A stretch of DNA of 8,589 nt from Phocaeicola_A sp963624095. GTDB taxonomy: Bacteria > Bacteroidota > Bacteroidia > Bacteroidales > Bacteroidaceae. A program made the translations under genes and the position numbers. The stretch covers positions 1 through 8,589 of the forward strand of contig CAVFNZ010000104.1 of NCBI GenBank assembly GCA_963624095.1, written 5' to 3'. Numbering within the stretch: position 1 is the stretch's first letter; the number at the start of each line of letters is the position of its first letter. The notes under the pieces are model-generated. The model worked only from the letters and a program-made list of their open reading frames with translations. It did no database searches and had not been told where the DNA came from. Shown here one piece after another: positions 1 to 3,807 of this stretch.

Positions 1-73
1 TGCGTTCGATTTGCATTATCTTTGGATAAGATAAGCTGCATCTCAGCATAATATTCAAACAAGTTTGATATTC
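1..73 (+). repeat. Repeat unit 1 (73 bp)
   Basis: First visible unit. It contains the -7-like box TATCTTTG at 17-24 and the small inverted repeat TTATC-TTTG-GATAA at 16-29, which covers most of the box. It also has GCTG/CAGC arms around a 5-nt loop near 35-47 and the palindrome TCAAACAAGTTTGA at 55-68. Confidence 0.95.
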
Positions 74-146
74 TGCGTTCGATTTGCATTATCTTTGGAT
101 AAGATAAGCTGCATCTCAGCATAATATTCAAACAAGTTTGATATTC
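74..146 (+). repeat. Repeat unit 2 (73 bp)
   Basis: Base-for-base identical to unit 1. The -7-like box is at 90-97 and the palindrome TCAAACAAGTTTGA at 128-141. Perfect identity between neighbours suggests recent duplication or ongoing homogenisation. Confidence 0.95.
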
Positions 147-220
147 TGCGTTCGATTTGCATTATCTTTGGATAAGATAAGCTGCATCTCAGCATAATAT
201 TTCAAGCAAGCTTGATATTC
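147..220 (+). repeat. Repeat unit 3 (74 bp, variant palindrome)
   Basis: The -7-like box is at 163-170. One extra T precedes the palindrome, which reads TCAAGCAAGCTTGA at 202-215. Relative to units 1 and 2, one base in each arm has changed (A to G on the left, T to C on the right). The two changed positions pair with each other, so symmetry is kept. Confidence 0.95.
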
Positions 221-244
221 TGCGTTCGATTTGCATTATCTTTG
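211..244 (+). promoter_or_regulatory. Predicted recR operon promoter in the truncated fourth repeat
   Basis: TATCTTTG at 237-244 matches the Bacteroidetes primary sigma factor -7 consensus TAnnTTTG exactly. A possible -33 element is CTTG at 211-214, 22 nt upstream of the box. That is slightly longer than the usual 19-21 nt, and the element is imperfect against TTTG. A start a few bases after the box would leave a leader of about 30 nt before the recR GTG. The same box occurs in units 1-3, so up to three additional upstream starts are possible. The assignment rests on motif and position only. Confidence 0.65.
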
Positions 245-278
245 CACGAACTTTGTACGAAACTAAAAAAAGAAGACA

Positions 279-896
279 GTGGCTCAACAATACTCATCGG
301 CTTTGCTCGAAAAGGCCGTCAACGAATTCGCCAAACTACCCGGTGTGGGCAAGAAGACCGCCATGCGGCTTGTCCTGCACCTGCTTCGGCAAGACACGGC
401 TGCCGTGGAGGCGTTCGGCAACGCCGTCATCACCCTGAAACAAGAGGTGAAGTATTGCCGCAAGTGTCACAACCTCTCCGATACGGACCTCTGCACCATC
501 TGCGCCAACCCGCAACGCGACGCTTCGACGGTCTGTGTGGTGGAAAACATCCAGGACGTGATGGCAATCGAAAACACCCAACAGTATCGTGGACTCTATC
601 ATGTGTTGGGTGGCATCATCTCGCCCATGGACGGCATCGGACCGAGTGACCTGGAGATTGAAAGTTTGGTGGAGCGCGTGAAGCAAGGTGATGTCAAAGA
701 GGTGATTTTCGCCCTCAGTCCCACCATGGAGGGCGACACGACCAACTTTTTCATCTCGCGCAAACTGGCCTCCTACGATGTGAAACTCAGTGTCATTGCC
801 CGGGGCATTGCCATCGGCGACGAATTGGAGTACACCGACGAGGTGACGTTGGGCCGGTCCATCATTAACCGCACTCCCTTTACCGGGGTAAACTGA
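279..896 (+). CDS. recR: Recombination mediator protein RecR
   Basis: RecR works with RecO (and RecF) to load RecA onto SSB-coated single-stranded DNA during gap repair. The 205-residue product is close to the usual ~200. A helix-hairpin-helix region lies at about residues 17-38 (LPGVGKKTAMRL). A C4 zinc motif follows, with Cys60, Cys63, Cys72 and Cys75. A Toprim domain then starts near VVEN (87-90) and runs through the Gly-rich segment around 110-123. A second conserved segment, ALSPTMEGDTT, covers 145-155. The start is GTG: an in-frame TAA at 264-266 lies just upstream, and the next in-frame start-like codon would remove conserved residues. The region before it is A-rich (AAGAAG) rather than a strong Shine-Dalgarno. 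It is the first gene of a three-gene operon expressed from the repeat-borne promoter. Confidence 0.97.
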   Translation: MAQQYSSALLEKAVNEFAKLPGVGKKTAMRLVLHLLRQDTAAVEAFGNAVITLKQEVKYCRKCHNLSDTDLCTICANPQRDASTVCVVENIQDVMAIENTQQYRGLYHVLGGIISPMDGIGPSDLEIESLVERVKQGDVKEVIFALSPTMEGDTTNFFISRKLASYDVKLSVIARGIAIGDELEYTDEVTLGRSIINRTPFTGVN

Positions 897-907
897 ACGA
901 ACGGACA

Positions 908-1360
908 ATGGAAGAAGCAAAACGAATAGCCAAGCAACTTGGCGTGGAATACGCCCTTTTGTGGATAATCTCCTTCGCCTTGGTAATAATCTTTGAAGCG
1001 GGGCTCTTGCCATACGGCCAGTTTGCCGATGACCCGCGCATGGGCTACGTCATCGAGACGCTTGCAGTGCTCTTGGCGATAGCCCTCATTCCGCTTTCGC
1101 TCAACCTGTTCCGTATCGCCCTGGTGAAGCGTATACGTCAGTATGCCTTGGCGGAAGCCCTGAAAGCCTACCGGGCTTGGAGTCGTGTGCGCTTGGGACT
1201 GTTGGCGGTGGTTGCCTTCGGCGGAATTATTGCCTATTATCTCACAATGAACAATATCGGCGGATTGTGCGCCTTGATGGCACTGACGGCCTCCTTCTTC
1301 TGTTGGCCCGGTGAGAAACGGTTGATGCAAGAACTCGATTTAATGGACAGCGATGAGTGA
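908..1360 (+). CDS. Four-helix integral membrane protein of unknown function
   Basis: I do not recognise a characterised family for this 150-residue protein. It has four hydrophobic stretches suited to membrane helices, at about residues 15-33, 47-68, 95-114 and 116-133. A basic, amphipathic segment (about 69-95, with several Arg, Lys and Ala residues) separates helices 2 and 3. The C-terminus is charged and begins with a Cys-Trp-Pro-Gly motif (about 130-134). No signal peptide, catalytic motif or lipobox is visible. The gene starts 11 nt after recR and its 3' end overlaps the next gene by 8 nt (ATGAGTGA at 1353-1360). It is therefore almost certainly co-transcribed, and probably translationally coupled, with both neighbours. 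The uniform base composition and tight packing argue for a real gene. My recollection is that small membrane proteins occur at this site in other Bacteroidales. Confidence 0.88.
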   Translation: MEEAKRIAKQLGVEYALLWIISFALVIIFEAGLLPYGQFADDPRMGYVIETLAVLLAIALIPLSLNLFRIALVKRIRQYALAEALKAYRAWSRVRLGLLAVVAFGGIIAYYLTMNNIGGLCALMALTASFFCWPGEKRLMQELDLMDSDE

Positions 1361-1883
1361 TACCTATACATACGGCGACCGCGTCCTGTTGCGCGCCATG
1401 GAGCCGACAGACCTCGACCTGTTATACGGGATAGAGAACTCGCCCGAGCTATGGCAGGTGAGCAACACCAGCGCGCCCTATTCGCGTTACTTCCTCAAGC
1501 AATACATCGCCCGCACGCAAAGCGACATTTACGCCGAGCGGCAACTGCGGCTCGTCATCGTTGAGCGTGAGACGGAGAAGCCTGTCGGAATGATAGACCT
1601 GATGAACTTTGAACCGTTGCACAACCGGGCGGAGGTGGGCATCGCCCTGTTGCTGAGCCATCGCGGAAAAGGCATCGCACGCGAAGCGTTGGCACTGTTG
1701 GCGGATTATTGCTTCCGCTTTCTGCGTCTGCACCAACTTTACGCCTTCATTCCGTGCGACAATGCCGACAGCCTGCGCCTCTTTACCGGGTGTGGTTTCC
1801 GTGAGAGTGCCCGTTTGCGGCAATGGGTGCGCCGGGCGGACGATTACGTCGACACCGTGGTAGTGCAGCTCTTTGCAAAGTGA
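1353..1883 (+). CDS. GNAT family N-acetyltransferase (RimJ/RimL/SpeG-like)
   Basis: This predicted acetyl-CoA-dependent transferase has 176 residues, a typical length for single-domain GNAT enzymes. The N-terminal part (about 9-35) has the pattern RVLLRAMEPTDLDLLY followed by the Asn and Trp positions common in the RimJ/RimL/SpeG branch. The acetyl-CoA pyrophosphate-binding motif R-x-x-G-x-A is at 104-109 (RGKGIA). Motif B, an Asn-x-x-Ser-x-x-x-x-x-x-x-Gly-Phe arrangement, lies at about 137-149. The substrate cannot be read from sequence: ribosomal-protein N-termini, polyamines and small metabolites all remain possible, so I give no symbol. The ATG lies inside the end of the preceding gene in another frame, giving an 8-nt overlap that suggests translational coupling. 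It is the last gene of the recR operon. Confidence 0.93.
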   Translation: MSDTYTYGDRVLLRAMEPTDLDLLYGIENSPELWQVSNTSAPYSRYFLKQYIARTQSDIYAERQLRLVIVERETEKPVGMIDLMNFEPLHNRAEVGIALLLSHRGKGIAREALALLADYCFRFLRLHQLYAFIPCDNADSLRLFTGCGFRESARLRQWVRRADDYVDTVVVQLFAK

Positions 1884-1905
1884 GAATAAGAGTCCGAAAT
1901 GTTCC

Positions 1906-1966
1906 CGCTTTCAGCCCCTAAATGAGAATTGGAGCATATTACGATAGAAGTGAAAACTGAAAGGCG
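1906..1966 (+). other. Long-range inverted repeat in the 3' untranslated region
   Basis: CTTTCAG at 1908-1914 pairs with CTGAAAG at 1957-1963. With a single bulged G at 1964, two further pairs form (1907 with 1965, 1906 with 1966). The enclosed loop is 42 nt. It sits directly before the candidate terminator stem, so the two could form a structured transcript 3' end. It has only nine pairs with a large loop, so chance formation is quite possible. Confidence 0.35.
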
Positions 1967-1968
1967 AC

Positions 1969-2026
1969 AATTCCACGCTTAAAGTACGAATAGACGTGGA
2001 ATTTGCGGCTGATTAATGTTTTTTTT
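1969..2026 (+). terminator. Candidate terminator of the recR operon
   Basis: A perfect 9-bp stem forms between AATTCCACG (1969-1977) and CGTGGAATT (1995-2003) around a 17-nt loop. Eight consecutive T residues follow at 2019-2026, with a further T-rich stretch to 2034. The 15-nt gap between the stem and the T-run is longer than in a textbook intrinsic terminator, so termination efficiency is uncertain. It lies 86 nt after the acetyltransferase stop and before the next promoter, a sensible place for a terminator. Confidence 0.55.
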
Positions 2027-2042
2027 CTTCTTTTCGGATTTA

Positions 2043-2085
2043 CTATATAAAATAAGTACTACCTTTGCCTTATCTATATAAAATA
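2043..2085. repeat. Pair of 12 bp direct repeats flanking a promoter box
   Basis: CTATATAAAATA occurs at 2043-2054 and again at 2074-2085, identical in all 12 bases. The copies are 31 bp apart start to start, close to three turns of B-DNA. The -7 box at 2060-2067 lies between them, and the second copy overlaps or just follows the expected transcription start. The arrangement fits a pair of regulator-binding sites, but the AT-rich composition makes it less specific. Confidence 0.6.
2060..2067 (+). promoter_or_regulatory. Predicted -7 box for the SPOR lipoprotein gene
   Basis: TACCTTTG matches the Bacteroidetes -7 consensus TAnnTTTG. The -33 element is poor: the nearest candidate is TTTA at 2039-2042, only 17 nt upstream. 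Transcription would start near 2071, leaving a leader of about 95 nt before the ATG at 2165. Confidence 0.6.
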
Positions 2086-2098
2086 GCATGAATCGGGC

Positions 2099-2126
2099 GG
2101 TGCGGAATGTCCGCGGATTGGTGCGG
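2099..2126 (+). other. GC-rich leader element with small hairpin
   Basis: The otherwise AT-rich leader contains a short GC-rich island. GCGGA (2102-2106) pairs with TCCGC (2110-2114) around a 3-nt loop. The 7-mer GGTGCGG occurs twice, at 2099-2105 and 2120-2126, exactly 21 bp apart. No known riboswitch class was recognised. The rest of the leader (2127-2164) is A-rich, as is usual before well-translated genes in this phylum. Confidence 0.35.
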
Positions 2127-2164
2127 TAAAGGTAAGATGATAATAAATTAAAAACAAAATAACA

Positions 2165-2668
2165 ATGAAAAAGTATTTGATTTTGGCTTCCGGCTTCTGC
2201 TTGGCACTGATGGTTACGTCTTGTAAAACAAGTGAGAGCGCATACAAGAAAGCTTATGAGAAAGCCAAACAGCAAGAGACGACCCAAAACAATAGTAACG
2301 AAGCAGTAGAGGTGACACCCGTGACGACGACCACTACTACGACCGCTCAACCGAAACCGACCACAACTTCCAACGCTACGGTTCGCGAAGAAAAGGTTTC
2401 GATGGTTAGCGGCGACGGCCTCAAGAACTACAGTGTGGTTTGCGGCAGCTTCGGCGTGAAAGCCAATGCCGAGAACCTGAAAGAGTACTTGGACCGGGAA
2501 GGTTACTCCGCACAGATTGTCTTCAACCCCGAACGTAATATGTACCGCGTAGTCGTCGCTACCTTTGATGACCGTGCGCAGGCTGCCGAGGCAAGGGACG
2601 CTTTCAAGGCAAAATACCCTTCACGTCAGGACTTCCAAGGCTCTTGGTTGCTCTATCGCGTTTTCTGA
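2165..2668 (+). CDS. SPOR-domain lipoprotein
   Basis: The N-terminus is a lipoprotein signal: Lys2-Lys3, a hydrophobic core, and the lipobox-like VTSC ending at Cys20, the expected lipidation site. Mature residues 21-40 are Lys/Glu/Ala/Gln-rich and probably helical. Residues 50-70 form a Thr/Pro-rich, low-complexity linker with a run of Thr. Residues 86-167 form a SPOR domain, seen in the pattern YSVVCGSFG followed by NAENLKEYLDREGY, MYRVVVATF and RAQAAEARDAF. SPOR domains bind denuded glycan strands of septal peptidoglycan, so a periplasmic or outer-membrane anchor role at division or cell-wall remodelling sites is inferred. The ATG follows an A-rich leader without a Shine-Dalgarno. It has its own predicted promoter and a hairpin downstream, so it is probably monocistronic. 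Protein class is confident; precise role is not. Confidence 0.93.
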   Translation: MKKYLILASGFCLALMVTSCKTSESAYKKAYEKAKQQETTQNNSNEAVEVTPVTTTTTTTAQPKPTTTSNATVREEKVSMVSGDGLKNYSVVCGSFGVKANAENLKEYLDREGYSAQIVFNPERNMYRVVVATFDDRAQAAEARDAFKAKYPSRQDFQGSWLLYRVF

Positions 2669-2708
2669 TTTAGAAATTCGACATTGACGGACAAAGGTAT
2701 ACGGTATG

Positions 2709-2770
2709 AGGAGATTCCTTTGGCCTCCCTTCGCGGAAGCCAAAGAGGTCTCCTTCTCTGTTTCTTTTTC
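2709..2770 (+). terminator. Long hairpin with pyrimidine tract between the SPOR gene and ruvX
   Basis: The arms at 2710-2724 and 2739-2753 give 12 Watson-Crick pairs, two G-T wobbles and one mismatch. An A-T pair extends the base (2709/2754). Three more pairs form inside after one mismatch (2726-2728 with 2735-2737), leaving a 6-nt loop. It is followed by a T/C-rich stretch ending TTTCTTTTTCC (2760-2770). Position and shape fit an intrinsic terminator for the SPOR gene. It also lies only about 40 nt before the ruvX start, so it could act as an attenuator if ruvX is read from upstream. Confidence 0.65.
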
Positions 2771-2795
2771 CGGCCTGTCATTTAAAGCATCACGC

Positions 2796-3215
2796 ATGGG
2801 TAGAATCTTATCAATCGATTATGGACGGAAACGTTCCGGCGTGGCGGTGACTGACGTGCTGCAACTGATAGCCAACGGCTTGACAACAGTGCCCACGCAC
2901 GAACTGTTCGACTTCATCGCCTCCTATCTGCAAAAGGAACCGGTGGAGCGCATTGTCATTGGTCTACCCAAGCGGATGGACAATACGTATTCGGAGAATA
3001 TGCGCAACATCGAGCCGTTTGTCAAGCGGCTTCAGAAAGCCTATCCCGACCTGCCGATAGAATACTTCGACGAACGGTTCACCTCCGTGCTCGCCCATCA
3101 GGCGATGATTGACGGCGGACTGAAGAAGAAGGACCGGCAAAACAAAGCGTTGGTGGACGAAATCAGTGCCACCATCATCTTGCAGAGCTACATGGAATCG
3201 AAAAGAAACTTCTAA
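2796..3215 (+). CDS. ruvX: RuvX/YqgF: putative Holliday junction resolvase, pre-16S rRNA nuclease
   Basis: The YqgF family has an RNase H-like fold and has been linked both to Holliday-junction resolution and to maturation of the 16S rRNA 5' end. The 139-residue product matches the usual ~138-140. Family signatures are ILSIDYGRKRSGVAV (4-18, acidic Asp8), VIGLP (54-58), FDERFTS (91-97) and VDEISATIIL (120-129, Asp121). The ATG at 2796 is preferred because it begins the conserved MGRILSIDYG. An in-frame ATG at 2706 would add 30 residues unlike the family, read through the hairpin at 2709-2754. No TAnnTTTG box is visible between that hairpin and the start, so its promoter is unclear. It heads a tight operon with def 19 nt downstream. 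Confidence 0.95.
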   Translation: MGRILSIDYGRKRSGVAVTDVLQLIANGLTTVPTHELFDFIASYLQKEPVERIVIGLPKRMDNTYSENMRNIEPFVKRLQKAYPDLPIEYFDERFTSVLAHQAMIDGGLKKKDRQNKALVDEISATIILQSYMESKRNF

Positions 3216-3234
3216 ATCCAAACAAAGAAAAGAT

Positions 3235-3792
3235 ATGATTTTACCTATTTATACGTATGGTCAACCCGTTCTCCGAAAAGAGGCGGAAGACATTACGCCC
3301 GATTATCCGGGACTGAAGGAGTTGATACAAAACATGTTTGAGACGATGGACCATGCCGACGGCGTGGGACTGGCGGCTCCGCAGGTGGGTCTGCCCATCC
3401 GTGTGGTGGTCATCGACCTCGACGTGCTCTCCGATGATTATCCCGAACTGAAGGGTTATCGTCACGCGTTCATTAATCCCCACGTGCTGGAAACCGACGG
3501 GGAGGATGTGTCGATGGAAGAGGGCTGTCTCAGTCTGCCGGGCATCCACGAGGCCGTGAAACGGAAGAACCGCGTGCATGTGAAATACCTCGACGAGGAG
3601 ATGCGGGAACATGACGAGTGGACTGAAGGCTACTTGGCGCGCTGCATGCAACATGAGTTTGACCACCTGCAGGGGATGATGTTCATCGACCACCTCTCCT
3701 CGCTGCGCAAACAGATGATAAAGGGCAAGCTTGGCAACATGCTCAAGGGCAAGGTGCATTGCTCCTACAAAGTGAAATCGGCTGCACGATAA
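3235..3792 (+). CDS. def: Peptide deformylase
   Basis: This metalloenzyme removes the formyl group from the N-terminal methionine of new proteins in the cytoplasm. All three deformylase motifs are present: GVGLAAPQVG (43-52), EGCLS (96-100, metal ligand Cys98) and HEFDH (140-144, ligands His140 and His144, catalytic Glu141). The 185-residue length is normal for the family. The ATG at 3235 is chosen because MILPIYTYGQPVLR is the typical Bacteroidetes N-terminus. A frame-open ATG further upstream lies inside ruvX and adds unrelated residues. An AG-rich stretch (AAAGAAAAG) precedes the start. The gene lies 19 nt after ruvX and 15 nt before the TPR gene, so all three are probably one transcript. 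Confidence 0.97.
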   Translation: MILPIYTYGQPVLRKEAEDITPDYPGLKELIQNMFETMDHADGVGLAAPQVGLPIRVVVIDLDVLSDDYPELKGYRHAFINPHVLETDGEDVSMEEGCLSLPGIHEAVKRKNRVHVKYLDEEMREHDEWTEGYLARCMQHEFDHLQGMMFIDHLSSLRKQMIKGKLGNMLKGKVHCSYKVKSAAR

Positions 3793-3807
3793 TAACGGAA
3801 CAAAACG

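Larger units (their letters stand above)
1..244. repeat. Tandem array of 73-74 bp promoter-bearing repeats
   Basis: Three full units (1-73, 74-146, 147-220) are followed by a truncated fourth that matches the first 24 bp (221-244). Units 1 and 2 are identical. Unit 3 differs by one inserted T near position 201 and by an A-to-G and a T-to-C change in its palindrome. Every unit starts TGCGTTCG and carries the Bacteroidetes-type -7 box TATCTTTG at offset 17-24. Each full unit also contains GCTG-catct-CAGC and a palindrome near its end. No convincing reading frame lies here, so this 278-base upstream stretch is regulatory or repetitive rather than coding. The array begins at base 1 in the same phase, so it may continue upstream of the window. 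Confidence 0.97.

Noticed and set aside
1..220. CRISPR array
   Set aside because: The units are contiguous 73-74 bp repeats with no variable spacers, and no cas gene is nearby.
212..649. + strand reading frame of 145 codons overlapping the repeat array and recR
   Set aside because: It runs in a different frame from recR, starts in the repeat and encodes Arg/His-rich sequence with no domain. It is a shadow of recR.
1871..1880. Palindrome CTTTGCAAAG at the end of the acetyltransferase gene
   Set aside because: It is a 10 bp palindrome with no loop, encoding the conserved reading frame up to the stop; the symmetry does not extend and is likely chance.
2706..2795. Upstream in-frame ATG that would extend RuvX by 30 residues
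   Set aside because: The extension is read through a hairpin-forming region, resembles no RuvX N-terminus, and the conserved MGRILSIDYG begins at 2796.
3166..3234. Upstream in-frame ATG that would extend deformylase by 23 residues
   Set aside because: It lies inside the ruvX coding sequence and adds residues unlike any deformylase; the family N-terminus begins at 3235.
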